Shown here: in pieces, positions 37,976-46,546 of the stretch
Layout: each line of letters begins with the position of its first letter
Numbering within the stretch: position 1 is the stretch's first letter
Assembly (NCBI RefSeq): GCF_004363805.1
Contig: NZ_SNZP01000004.1
Coordinates: 1 to 64,000, forward strand
Length of the DNA stretch: 64,000 bases
From: Paludibacterium purpuratum
GTDB taxonomy: Bacteria; Pseudomonadota; Gammaproteobacteria; Burkholderiales; Chromobacteriaceae
Direction: 5' to 3'
Translations under genes and position numbers: made by a program
Notes under the pieces: model-generated
Seen by the model: the letters and a program-made list of their open reading frames with translations, nothing else
Databases searched by the model: none
Told to the model about the DNA's origin: nothing

Positions 37976-39553
37976 ATGACCAAAATCGAACGTGCATTGA
38001 TCAGTGTTTCCGATAAGAGCGGCGTGCTCGAGTTTGCCCGCGCACTCGGCGCAATGGGGGTCAAAATCCTCTCGACCGGCGGCACCGCCAAACTGCTGGC
38101 CGAGGCCGGCATCGAGGTGACCGAAGTCTCCGACTACACCGGCTTCCCCGAAATGCTCGACGGCCGGGTCAAGACGCTGCATCCCAAGGTGCACGGCGGC
38201 ATTCTCGGCCGTCGCGACCTGCCGGAGCATGTCGCCAAGATGAGCGAGCACGGCATCGAGAATATCGACCTGGTGTGCGTGAACCTGTATCCGTTCGAGG
38301 CCACCATCGCCAATGGCGAGTGCAGTCTCGAGGACGCCATCGAGAATATCGACATCGGCGGGCCGACCATGGTGCGTTCCGCCGCCAAGAACTGGGCCCA
38401 TGTCGCCGTGGTCACCGACGTGGCCGATTATTCGGCGCTGATCGACGAAATGCAGGCAGAACAGGGCCAATTGTCGCGCCATACCCGTTTCGCGTTGGCC
38501 AAGAAAGCCTTCACTCACACGGCGGCCTACGATGGCGCCATCTCCAACTATCTGACCGCCCTGGTGGACGCCGAGCCCAGCGGCGTGTTGGAGCGCTCGC
38601 TGTTCCCCAACCGCTTGAATATGCAGTTCGTCAAGGTGCAGGACATGCGCTATGGCGAAAACCCGCATCAATCGGCGGCCTTCTATCGCGACCTCGATCC
38701 GGCGGCGGGTTCGATCGCCCATTATCGGCAGTTGCAAGGCAAGGAGCTGTCGTACAACAACATCGGCGACGCCGATGCCGCCTGGGAGGCGGTCAAGACC
38801 TTCGATCAGCCTGCCTGCGTCATCGTCAAGCACGCCAACCCTTGCGGCGTCGCCGTCGCCGGCCGTGCACTCGATGCTTATCGGCTGGCTTTTGCCACCG
38901 ACACCACCTCGGCCTTTGGCGGCATCATCGCCTTCAACTGCCCGGTGGATGCCGAGACCATCGAAGCCGTGACCGGCCAGTTCCTCGAAGTGCTGATCGC
39001 ACCGTCGTTCACCGAAGAGGCAAAGGCGCTGATCGCCGCCAAGAAGAACGTGCGCGTGCTGGAAGTGCCGCTCGACGCCGGTGCCAACCGCTTCGAACTC
39101 AAGCGCGTCGGCGGCGGACTGTTGGTGCAGACGCCGGACACCCGCAACATCCAGCTCGACGAGCTGCGCGTCGTCACGCAGCGCGCGCCCGAAGCACAGG
39201 AAATGGCCGATTTGCTGTTCGCCTGGCGCGTGGCGAAGTTCGTCAAATCCAATGCCATCGTCTTTGCCCGACAGCAACAGACCGCCGGCATCGGTGCCGG
39301 CCAGATGAGCCGGGTCGATTCCACCCGCATCGCGGCACGCAAGGCACATGACGCCGGTTTGTCGTTGTTAGGCGCCGCCGCAGCCTCCGATGCCTTCTTC
39401 CCGTTCCGCGACGGGGTGGACGTCATCGCCGCTCAGGGCATCAAGGCCATCATTCAGCCGGGCGGTTCGATGCGCGACGAAGAAGTCATCGCCGCCGCCG
39501 ACGAGCAGGGCATTGCCATGGTGTTCACCGGATGTCGTCACTTCCGGCATTAA
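37976..39553 (+). CDS. purH: Bifunctional AICAR formyltransferase / IMP cyclohydrolase
   Basis: 525 aa. The N-terminal IMP cyclohydrolase domain (1-200) has [28 protein letters not shown] and [15 protein letters not shown]. The C-terminal AICAR transformylase domain has [30 protein letters not shown] and [27 protein letters not shown]. It performs the last two steps of IMP synthesis. It is followed by purD (128-base gap), the common purH-purD pair. Confidence 0.97.
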   Translation: MTKIERALISVSDKSGVLEFARALGAMGVKILSTGGTAKLLAEAGIEVTEVSDYTGFPEMLDGRVKTLHPKVHGGILGRRDLPEHVAKMSEHGIENIDLVCVNLYPFEATIANGECSLEDAIENIDIGGPTMVRSAAKNWAHVAVVTDVADYSALIDEMQAEQGQLSRHTRFALAKKAFTHTAAYDGAISNYLTALVDAEPSGVLERSLFPNRLNMQFVKVQDMRYGENPHQSAAFYRDLDPAAGSIAHYRQLQGKELSYNNIGDADAAWEAVKTFDQPACVIVKHANPCGVAVAGRALDAYRLAFATDTTSAFGGIIAFNCPVDAETIEAVTGQFLEVLIAPSFTEEAKALIAAKKNVRVLEVPLDAGANRFELKRVGGGLLVQTPDTRNIQLDELRVVTQRAPEAQEMADLLFAWRVAKFVKSNAIVFARQQQTAGIGAGQMSRVDSTRIAARKAHDAGLSLLGAAAASDAFFPFRDGVDVIAAQGIKAIIQPGGSMRDEEVIAAADEQGIAMVFTGCRHFRH

Positions 39554-39681
39554 GACCGACGAAAAGCACAGGCGTCGCCCTGCCCATCGGGTCGGGTGGC
39601 GCGCTATCATATGACAACCGGGCTGACGGAAGTGGTCTGTCGGTTTACGGGAACACACTTCATTCGAAGCAAGGAAACAGC

Positions 39682-40959
39682 ATGAAAGTGATGGTTATCG
39701 GCAACGGCGGTCGTGAACATGCCCTGGCTTGGTGTATCGCCAAGTCCCGTCGCATTTCGAAGGTCTTTGTCGCGCCGGGCAACGCCGGCACCGCACTCGA
39801 CCCCAACCTTACCAATGTGCCGATTACCGCTACGGCCGAGCTGATCGACTTCGCCAAGCGCGAAAAGATCGAACTGACGGTGGTCGGTCCCGAGGCGCCG
39901 TTGGCCGCTGGCGTGGTCGATGCCTTCCGCGACGCCGGCCTCAAGATCTTCGGACCGACGCGCTACGCCGCTCAGTTGGAAAGCTCCAAGGATTTCGCCA
40001 AGGCCTTCATGCAGCGGCACGGCATTCCCACGGCCGGCTATCAAACGTTCTCCGACGCCGCCGCGGCGCACGGCTATATCGATTCGCGCGGCGCGCCCAT
40101 CGTCATCAAGGCCGACGGCCTGGCGGCCGGCAAAGGCGTGGTGGTCGCCATGTCGCTGGAGGAGGCTCATCGGGCCATCGACATGATGCTGCTCGACAAC
40201 CGCATGGGCGACGCCGGTGCTCGGGTGGTGATCGAAGATTTTCTGCAGGGCGAAGAGGCCAGCTTTATCGTCATGGTCGATGGCGAGCACGTACTGCCGT
40301 TGGCCACCAGCCAAGACCACAAACGCTTGCTCGACAACGATCAAGGCCCCAACACCGGGGGCATGGGCGCTTACAGCCCGGCGCCGGTGGTCACGCCGGA
40401 AGTGCACGCGCGCGTCATGCGCGAAATCATCATGCCGACCGTGCGCGGCATGAAAGCCGACGGTCATCCCTATACCGGCTTTCTCTATGCTGGTTTGATG
40501 ATCGACGCCAAGGGCAATCCGTTCACGATTGAATTCAATTGCCGCTTGGGCGACCCGGAAACCCAGCCGATCATGGCCCGTCTCAAGAGCGATTTGACTG
40601 TGCTGCTGGAGCATGGCGTGCGCGGTACGCTGGACAAGGTGGAGGCCGAGTGGGACCGGCGCGTGGCACTGGGGGTGGTGTTGGCGGCCGAGGGCTATCC
40701 CGACGCGCCGAAGAAGGGCGATCCGATCAGCGGTATCCCTCCCGAAGCCGAGGACGGTGTGGTGTTCCATGCCGGCAGCACGCAGGACGAGGCGGGGCAG
40801 GTGAGAACCAACGGCGGACGGGTGTTGTGCGCCGTCGGTCTGGGCGACAGCGTGCGCATGGCGCAATCGCGTGCCTACGCCTTGGCCGACCAGATCCACT
40901 TCGCCGGCATGCAGTTGCGGCGCGACATCGGCGCGCGCGCCTTGCATCGTCGGCATTGA
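39682..40959 (+). CDS. purD: Phosphoribosylamine--glycine ligase (GAR synthetase)
   Basis: 425 aa, ATP-grasp enzyme of purine synthesis. It starts MKVMVIGNGGREHALAW, contains FGPTRYAAQLESSKDFAKAFMQRHGIPTA, ATP-binding VIKADGLAAGKGVVVAMS and the metal/catalytic region LLDNDQGPNTGGMGAYSPAP with NCRLGDPETQPIM. AAGGAAACAGC precedes the ATG. The gap to purH (39554-39681) has no recognisable gene. Confidence 0.97.
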   Translation: MKVMVIGNGGREHALAWCIAKSRRISKVFVAPGNAGTALDPNLTNVPITATAELIDFAKREKIELTVVGPEAPLAAGVVDAFRDAGLKIFGPTRYAAQLESSKDFAKAFMQRHGIPTAGYQTFSDAAAAHGYIDSRGAPIVIKADGLAAGKGVVVAMSLEEAHRAIDMMLLDNRMGDAGARVVIEDFLQGEEASFIVMVDGEHVLPLATSQDHKRLLDNDQGPNTGGMGAYSPAPVVTPEVHARVMREIIMPTVRGMKADGHPYTGFLYAGLMIDAKGNPFTIEFNCRLGDPETQPIMARLKSDLTVLLEHGVRGTLDKVEAEWDRRVALGVVLAAEGYPDAPKKGDPISGIPPEAEDGVVFHAGSTQDEAGQVRTNGGRVLCAVGLGDSVRMAQSRAYALADQIHFAGMQLRRDIGARALHRRH

Positions 40960-40965
40960 GGGACA

Positions 40966-41003
40966 GTGCGTTGCCGTAGGGTGTTCGCCGAAGGCAACGC
41001 ACG
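40966..41003. repeat. REP-like inverted repeat (family member 1)
   Basis: GTGCGTTGCC (40967-40976) and GGCAACGCAC (about 40993-41002) flank GTAGGGTGTTCGCCGAA, giving a 10-bp stem. The motif GTAGGG..GTTCGCCGAAGGCAAC recurs after tal (62546-62624), so both look like members of one dispersed intergenic palindromic family. Confidence 0.6.
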
Positions 41004-41051
41004 ATCCTGTTGCTATATTGAATACAAGATCCCTGGAGAAGGCGGGCCCCC

Positions 41052-41780
41052 ATGGGTGCTTTTTTGTGCAGAACGGTGCTTTGCGCCGGATTGATGGCGG
41101 TATCGGCGGCATGGGGGCAACCCACCATGCACCTGCTGACCGAACAATATCCGCCGTTCAACATGACCATGCCGAACGGGCAAGTGGGCGGGATGGCCAC
41201 CGAGATGGTGCGAGAACTGTTCCGGCGCACCAAGCTGCCCTATCAAATCGAATTGCAGCCCTGGATTCGCGCATTCAATACCGCAGTGCTGGAAAATAAC
41301 ACCTGCGTCTACTCGACCACCCGCACTGACAATCGCGAACGCCAATTCAAGTGGGTGGGCCCCTTGGTGGAGAACACCTGGGCGTTATACGGTGTGCAGG
41401 CCGACCCTAAAAGCATTCTTGCGCTGGACGACGCGCGCCCGTTTACCATCGGCGGTTATATCGGCGATGCCGAGTCGCAATATCTGATCGGCCTGGGCTT
41501 TAACGTTCAGTTGACGCCGACCGACGACCTCAATCTGCGTAAGCTGGAGGCGGGGCGCATCGATTTCTGGGCAACCAGCAAGCTGCGCGGCGCCTATCTG
41601 ATCAAGCAGCAGAAAGCCGAACAGGTCAAGCTGCTGCTGACCTTCAACAATGTGTTCATGTACTTGGCCTGCAATACCAAGGTTCCGGACGCCACCATCC
41701 GGCGCTTGAACGACACGCTGTCGATCATGCAGCACGACGGGTTCTACGATCAGCTGCACAAACGTTATCTCAATGAATGA
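41052..41780 (+). CDS. Periplasmic solute-binding protein (SBP_bac_3-like), copy 1
   Basis: 242 aa. A signal peptide (about 1-22, ending SAAWG) is followed by a family-3 binding fold: LLTEQYPPFNM at the start of lobe 1, ELQPWIRAFNTAVLENNTCVYSTTRTDNRERQFKWVGPLVEN, IGGYIGDAESQYLIGLGF and LEAGRIDFWATSKL in lobe 2. No ABC permease or ATPase gene is adjacent, so the ligand is unknown; such orphan proteins can act in signalling or with distant transporters. GGAGAAGG lies upstream. It is a close tandem paralogue of the next gene. Confidence 0.82.
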   Translation: MGAFLCRTVLCAGLMAVSAAWGQPTMHLLTEQYPPFNMTMPNGQVGGMATEMVRELFRRTKLPYQIELQPWIRAFNTAVLENNTCVYSTTRTDNRERQFKWVGPLVENTWALYGVQADPKSILALDDARPFTIGGYIGDAESQYLIGLGFNVQLTPTDDLNLRKLEAGRIDFWATSKLRGAYLIKQQKAEQVKLLLTFNNVFMYLACNTKVPDATIRRLNDTLSIMQHDGFYDQLHKRYLNE

Positions 41781-41784
41781 TGGA

Positions 41785-41832
41785 ACCCTCTGAACAAGTT
41801 ATTTGCCGGGGAAAATAACTTGTTCAGAGGGT
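41785..41832. repeat. Perfect 20-bp inverted repeat between the twin binding proteins
   Basis: The arms 41785-41804 and 41813-41832 are exact reverse complements (20 of 20), with an 8-base loop GCCGGGGA. The 5' arm starts 5 bases after the stop of copy 1, and the 3' arm ends 10 bases before the copy 2 ribosome-binding site AGGAG. The tip of the stem is A/T-rich; no U-tract follows. Confidence 0.95.
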
Positions 41833-41849
41833 CCCTTAGGAGATGCGGT

Positions 41850-42590
41850 ATGAAGATCGCCGTGCTGCGCAATCGCCTGCTCGTCCTGTTGCTGGCCTTG
41901 TTCGCCGGAACGGTCGAAGCAGCCGGACTACGCCTGCTGACCGAGTCGTACCCGCCGTTCAACATGATGCTGGATAATGGCCAAGTCGGCGGCATGTCCA
42001 CCGATATCGTGCACGAGCTGTTCCGACGCGCCCAGATGGAGCACACCATCGAGCTCATGCCCTGGATCCGCGCATTCAATACCGCCGTGCTGGAAAATAA
42101 CACCTGCGTCTACTCGACCACCCGGACCGACAATCGCGAACATCAGTTCAAGTGGGTCGGTCCGTTATTGGAAAATCCCTGGGTACTGTATGCCCGCCCG
42201 TCCAATCGTCCCGGCCCCAAGGTCGGTCTGGATCTGGAGTCGGTGCGTCGCTATCGAATCGGCGGCTACAATGGCGATGCCGTGGCGCAGTATCTGATTG
42301 CGCGCGGTTTCAATGTCGAGCTGACGCCCGCGGACGAGCTCAATCCGCACAAGTTGCTGGCCGGCCGGATCGACTTCTGGGCCACCGGCAAATACCTGGG
42401 CGATTATCTGCTCCGAAAAGAAAAGCTGCCGCCGCTCAAACCGGTGCTGGTGTTCAATACGGCCTTCATGTACTTGGCCTGTAATCCGCGTATCGACAAC
42501 CGGATCATTTACCAGCTCAACGACGTGATGCAGGGCATGCAGCGAGACGGCACCATCGCGCGCATCACCAAGCAGTACCTGGCGCAATGA
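41850..42590 (+). CDS. Periplasmic solute-binding protein (SBP_bac_3-like), copy 2
   Basis: 246 aa. A signal peptide (about 1-25, ending GTVEA) is followed by the same fold as copy 1: LLTESYPPFNMM, ELMPWIRAFNTAVLENNTCVYSTTRTDNREHQFKWVGPLLENPW, IGGYNGDAVAQYLIARGF, LLAGRIDFWATGKYLGDYLL and FNTAFMYLACNPR. The central stretch (about codons 66-100) is almost identical to copy 1 at the DNA level, while other parts differ, which suggests tandem duplication with later gene conversion or strong constraint. AGGAGATG precedes the ATG; a TTG at 41820 lies inside the hairpin and is rejected. No transporter partner is adjacent. Confidence 0.82.
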   Translation: MKIAVLRNRLLVLLLALFAGTVEAAGLRLLTESYPPFNMMLDNGQVGGMSTDIVHELFRRAQMEHTIELMPWIRAFNTAVLENNTCVYSTTRTDNREHQFKWVGPLLENPWVLYARPSNRPGPKVGLDLESVRRYRIGGYNGDAVAQYLIARGFNVELTPADELNPHKLLAGRIDFWATGKYLGDYLLRKEKLPPLKPVLVFNTAFMYLACNPRIDNRIIYQLNDVMQGMQRDGTIARITKQYLAQ

Positions 42591-42783
42591 GTGTCGATGC
42601 GGTTTTTCCGATACTTCGAGTTACAATATCGACATTGCCATAGACGATGATTGGCCAATGTCATGTCGGCCGCCGATGAGCGGCGATTATGGAACTCGGG
42701 TGGCATTGAGCGAGTCATTATAGATTTTTCATGGAATGATGCCGGGCCGCCATGTCGGCCCACCCTTCGTTCAAGGAACCCCC

Positions 42784-43452
42784 GTGCAACCGATTTCGTT
42801 TGTTTCCCTGATTCTCAACGCCAGCCTGGTCGTACAGCTGGTGATGGCCGGCCTGGTGCTGACCTCCATCCTGTCTTGGGCGCTGATCTTCAATAAAACT
42901 TTTGTACTGAAAAGCGCGCGTCGCGACAGCGATGAATTCGAGCGTCAGTTCTGGAGCGGTACCGACCTGAACCGTCTGTACGAAGATGCTTCGCGCCGGC
43001 AACAGCGCAGCGGCATGGAGCGCATCTTCCAATCCGGCTTCGCCGAGTTTCTGAAATTGCGCGGCCGTAACGGCACAGAGTTGTCCGACATCATGGACGG
43101 CGCTCGCCGCGCCATGCGTGCCGCCGCACAACGCGAGCTGGATACGCTGGATCGTCATAACGCTTTTCTGGCCACCGTCGGCTCGGTCAGCCCTTATGTC
43201 GGCCTGTTCGGCACCGTCTGGGGCATCATGCATGCCTTCATCGGCTTGGGTAATGCCGGGCAGGCCACACTGGCCACCGTCGCACCGGGCATTGCCGAAG
43301 CGTTGGTCGCGACCGCCATCGGCCTGTTCGCCGCCATTCCCGCCGTGGTGGCCTACAACCGATTCGCGACCGACGTCGACCGTCTGGCCACGCGTTTCGA
43401 TGCCTACATGGAAGAGTTTTCCAACATTCTGCAGCGCTTGGCGACACGCTGA
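42784..43452 (+). CDS. tolQ: TolQ/ExbB/MotA-family proton channel protein (TolQ-like)
   Basis: 222 aa. Three transmembrane helices are visible: about 8-30 (LILNASLVVQLVMAGLVLTSILSW), 128-155 (ATVGSVSPYVGLFGTVWGIMHAF) and 165-195 (APGIAEALVATAIGLFAAIPAVVAYN). The motif SPYVGLFGTVWGIM..GIAEALVATAIGLFAAIPAVVAYNRF matches TolQ better than ExbB. TolQ energises TolA for outer-membrane constriction. The GTG at 42784 has AAGGAA 8 bases upstream. No tolR, tolA, tolB or ybgC follows or precedes; the next gene is an EamA exporter, which is unusual. Confidence 0.85.
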   Translation: MQPISFVSLILNASLVVQLVMAGLVLTSILSWALIFNKTFVLKSARRDSDEFERQFWSGTDLNRLYEDASRRQQRSGMERIFQSGFAEFLKLRGRNGTELSDIMDGARRAMRAAAQRELDTLDRHNAFLATVGSVSPYVGLFGTVWGIMHAFIGLGNAGQATLATVAPGIAEALVATAIGLFAAIPAVVAYNRFATDVDRLATRFDAYMEEFSNILQRLATR

Positions 43453-43572
43453 AATGCGCCGGGGTGCGAACGCCGTGCCCCGGGAATGGTTCTGTCGCTG
43501 CTTTGGATAATGGTTCTGTGCGGTTTGAATACAAACAAATAGAATGAACGGCCAATCTTATCGACCGATCCC

Positions 43573-44430
43573 ATGACCCAGAACCGCGCGCCTATTCTGT
43601 TCTCCCTGTTTGCCCTCTATATCATCTGGGGCTCGACCTATTTCGCGATTCGTATCGGCGTCGAGTATTGGCCGCCCTTCATGATGGCCGGTGTGCGTTT
43701 TCTGCTGGCCGGCGCGCTGATGTTCGGTTGGTTGAAATGGCGCAAAGAGCCTAATCCGGATCGCCGACAGATTGCCGGCGCGGCGTTGCTGGGGTTTCTG
43801 ATGCCCGCGGTGGGCAATGGCTTGGTCACCATGGCCGAAACCCGCGTTTCCTCCGGCGTCGCCGCCTTGGTGGTCGCCACGGTACCGCTGTTCACGACAT
43901 TGTTCTCGCGTATGCTCGGTTTCCCGACCCGGTTGAGAGAGTGGTCGGCGCTGGCGCTCGGCTTTTGCGGCATCGTGCTGCTCAACTTCGGCGCGAACCT
44001 GGGGGCGAGCCCGCTTGGCGCCCTGTTGTTGATCCTCGCTTGCGCCGGTTGGGCGCTCGGCTCGGCGCTCAGCAAGAGAGTGCCGCAGCCCAAGGGCATG
44101 ATGTCCAGCGCGGTGATGATGATGTGCGCCGGCGTCGAATTGCTGTGCGGCAGCGCGCTGATGGGCGAGCGTCTAGTCGCCATCCCGCCGCTGGCGGGTT
44201 GGTTGGCCATGCTCTATCTGGCGATGTTCGGTTCGATCATTGCTTATACCGCCTACCTGTACCTGCTGGCTCATGTCCGTCCGTCGCTGGCCACCAGCTA
44301 TGCCTACGTCAATCCGGTGATCGCCGTGCTGCTCGGGATGTCCTTGTTGGGCGAACATGTCGGTACGGTCGAATGGGCCGGCATGGGCGTCATCGTCTCG
44401 GCCGTGGTATTGCTCGCCTGGCGGCGCTAA
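43573..44430 (+). CDS. EamA/DMT-family exporter (YedA-like)
   Basis: 285 aa, ten predicted transmembrane helices in two EamA repeats. It starts with ILFSLFALYIIWGSTYFAIRIGVEYWPPFMMAGVRFLLAGALM and has the second repeat LLLILACAGWALGSALSKR...SLATSYAYVNPVIAVLLGMSLLGEHVGTVEWAGMGVIVSAVVLL. It resembles the YedA/RhtA group of amino-acid or metabolite exporters; the substrate cannot be read from sequence. The upstream 120 bases carry two copies of AATGGTTCTGT (43485 and 43509, 24 bases apart). Confidence 0.88.
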   Translation: MTQNRAPILFSLFALYIIWGSTYFAIRIGVEYWPPFMMAGVRFLLAGALMFGWLKWRKEPNPDRRQIAGAALLGFLMPAVGNGLVTMAETRVSSGVAALVVATVPLFTTLFSRMLGFPTRLREWSALALGFCGIVLLNFGANLGASPLGALLLILACAGWALGSALSKRVPQPKGMMSSAVMMMCAGVELLCGSALMGERLVAIPPLAGWLAMLYLAMFGSIIAYTAYLYLLAHVRPSLATSYAYVNPVIAVLLGMSLLGEHVGTVEWAGMGVIVSAVVLLAWRR

Positions 44431-44442
44431 GCGTTCGTTTCC

Positions 44443-44461
44443 GTGGCGGCTTTGCCGCCAC
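44443..44461 (+). terminator. Terminator-like hairpin after the EamA gene
   Basis: GTGGCGGC (44443-44450), TTT, GCCGCCAC (44454-44461), then TTCCTCTCC. The stem is perfect, but the T-run is poor. Confidence 0.5.
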
Positions 44462-44530
44462 TTCCTCTCCCGCTGTTTTCTCCGTTCAGTTTGTCGCGCT
44501 GTCTTCCCGTTTTTTCGTCTATTTGTCACC

Positions 44531-44670
44531 TGGTAATACCACTTTGCAGTAATAAATCCTACCCTTTCGGCATAAATGTGTGCTAAGCCACTATAAATAC
44601 TGCCGTGCAGCATATTGAGCTGGCGCAAACTTACAAAAAATTGGTATTGACGTGGTATTGAAGTGGTATT
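44531..44670 (+). promoter_or_regulatory. Operator array before nagR (TGGTA half-sites)
   Basis: A palindrome TGGTAATACCA lies at 44531-44541. Three direct copies of TGGTATT start at 44642, 44653 and 44664, exactly 11 bases apart, just before the nagR ribosome-binding site. TGGT(A/C)TA-type half-sites are recognised by GntR/HutC-family GlcNAc regulators (DasR, YvoA and relatives), so autoregulation by the NagR protein encoded next is likely. The rest of the 275-base gap (44431-44705) has no gene. Confidence 0.7.
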
Positions 44671-44705
44671 AATTTTCGGTTTATGCAAACTGACGGAAGC
44701 TGGAA

Positions 44706-45440
44706 ATGGATAGTCGCTGGACTGCCTTGCAGTTGGATGAGTCGGTCAATACACCGTTGTACCTGCAGTTGGCGCGGAAGCTGGCCGAGGCGATCAATGC
44801 CGGCTGGTGGCAAGCCGACGAGGCGCTGCCGTCCGAGCGCTCGCTGTGCGACGCCCTGGCGATTTCCCGTGTCACCGCGCGCAAAGCACTCGACATCCTG
44901 CTGGAGCAAGGGCTGATCAGCCGCCGTCATGGTTCCGGCACCTTCATTACCCCAAAACTCGAACAACCGCTGTCCCGCCTCAACGGCTTCAGCGAAGTGC
45001 TCAAGGCCAAGGGGTTCAAACCCGAATCGCAGTGGCTGAGCCGCGTGCGCACCACCCCGACCACCGAAGAGATCATCAAGCTCGGCTTGTCTCCCAATGC
45101 CGAAGTCTGCCGCCTCAAGCGCAAACGCTTGGCCGACGGCGTGGTGATGGCGATCGAAATCAGCACGTTGCCGGCATCTTGCCTGCCCGATCCGTTGCGG
45201 GTGGATAGCTCGCTGTATGCCCACCTGGACAGCACCGGTCATTCCGTGGTCCGCGCCTTGCAACATGTGCGGGCGATCAACGCCACCCCTGAGCTTGCCG
45301 AACTTGCCGGTATCCCGGTTGGCGAAGCCATGTTGATGATGTCGCGTATCGGTTTCGATGCCGCCAACAATGCGATCGAACTGACCGATACCTACTGTCG
45401 AAACGATTACTACGACTTTGTCGCGGAGCTGAAACGATGA
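44706..45440 (+). CDS. nagR: GntR/HutC-family regulator of N-acetylglucosamine utilisation
   Basis: 244 aa. The N-terminal winged HTH (TPLYLQLARKLAEAINAGWWQADEALPSERSLCDALAISRVTARKALDILLEQGLISRRHGSGTFI, about 16-82) is followed by a UTRA effector domain (FSEVLKAKGFKPESQWLSRVRTTPTTEEI to LTDTYCRNDYYDFVAEL). It heads a GlcNAc cluster and is preceded by a TGGTATT array, so it is expected to repress nagA-nagB-PTS until a GlcNAc phosphate binds. ATGA overlap with nagA. The symbol is used for the role (also called NagQ in some proteobacteria). Confidence 0.9.
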   Translation: MDSRWTALQLDESVNTPLYLQLARKLAEAINAGWWQADEALPSERSLCDALAISRVTARKALDILLEQGLISRRHGSGTFITPKLEQPLSRLNGFSEVLKAKGFKPESQWLSRVRTTPTTEEIIKLGLSPNAEVCRLKRKRLADGVVMAIEISTLPASCLPDPLRVDSSLYAHLDSTGHSVVRALQHVRAINATPELAELAGIPVGEAMLMMSRIGFDAANNAIELTDTYCRNDYYDFVAELKR

Positions 45441-46546
45441 GTCATTTGCAACAGATCAGTGGCCGCATTCTAACGCCCGAGGGTTGGGTCGAAGGCACGC
45501 TGTCCTTCGACGCCAAAATCCGCCGCATCGAGGCGCACACCCTGAGCGGTCCGCTGCCGACGATTTTGCCCGGCTTCATCGATACGCATGTGCATGGCGG
45601 CGGCGGCGCCGACACCATGCAAGGCGGCGACGCCGTGGTGACGCTGTCTCGCTTGCATGCCCGGCATGGCACCACCTCGCTGTTGGCGACCACCATGACG
45701 GCGCCCGAGGCCGATATCGTCGCCGCGTTGACAGCGCTCGCCGGCGTGTGCGAGACCCGTCCGTCCGGTGCGGCGCGCGTACTGGGCGTTCACCTGGAAG
45801 GGCCGTACATCAATCGCGGGAAGCTTGGTGCGCAACCGGACAATACCTGTCACGCCGCGCTGTCCCAGTTCGATACCTTCAACCGCATTGCGCCGATAAA
45901 ACTGGTGACCATCGCGCCGGAAATCCCGGGGCATCTGGACATCATCGCCGCCCTCAAGGCGCGCGGTGTGCGCGTACAACTGGGCCATACGCTCGGCAGC
46001 TACGAAGACGGCGTGGCGGCGCTCAAACACGGTGCCAGCGGGTTCACCCACCTATTCAACGCCATGACCGGGCTGCACCACCGCGAACCCGGCATGGTCG
46101 GCGCGGCGCTGGCGCATGCCGAGTTCGCCGAACTGATCCCCGATTTGCTGCACATCCATCCCGGTGCCATGCATGCCGCCATCCGGGCGATTCCGCACCT
46201 GTTCTGCGTCACCGACTCGACCGCCGCCGCCGGTATGCCGGACGGCCAATACAGGCTGGGTTCGCACACGGTGACCAAATGCCTGGGCGGCGTGCGCCTG
46301 GCCGACGGCACCCTGGCCGGCAGTACGCTGACCATGGATCAAGCCCTGCGCAATCTGGTGTCCATCGGCCTGGATCTGGCCGACGCTTCGCACCGCCTGT
46401 CGCGCAATCCGGCCGACTATCTCGGCGTGCATGACCGAGGCCGTCTGGCCGAGGCGTGCTGGGCCGACCTGACTGTTTTCGATGCCGATCTCAATCTGAC
46501 CCAGGTTTACGTTGAAGGAGAGTCCCTTGTCCTCGCTGATGCTTGA
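45437..46546 (+). CDS. nagA: N-acetylglucosamine-6-phosphate deacetylase
   Basis: 369 aa, amidohydrolase fold. The metal motif ILPGFIDTHVHGGGG (HxHGG), HLEGPYINRGKLGAQ, LGHTLGSYEDGVAALKHGASGFTHLFNAMTGLHHREPGMVGAAL and VTDSTAAAGMPDGQYRLG are all exact NagA blocks. It deacetylates GlcNAc-6-P to GlcN-6-P. Its start overlaps the nagR stop, and its 3' end overlaps the next gene by 20 bases. Confidence 0.96.
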   Translation: MSHLQQISGRILTPEGWVEGTLSFDAKIRRIEAHTLSGPLPTILPGFIDTHVHGGGGADTMQGGDAVVTLSRLHARHGTTSLLATTMTAPEADIVAALTALAGVCETRPSGAARVLGVHLEGPYINRGKLGAQPDNTCHAALSQFDTFNRIAPIKLVTIAPEIPGHLDIIAALKARGVRVQLGHTLGSYEDGVAALKHGASGFTHLFNAMTGLHHREPGMVGAALAHAEFAELIPDLLHIHPGAMHAAIRAIPHLFCVTDSTAAAGMPDGQYRLGSHTVTKCLGGVRLADGTLAGSTLTMDQALRNLVSIGLDLADASHRLSRNPADYLGVHDRGRLAEACWADLTVFDADLNLTQVYVEGESLVLADA

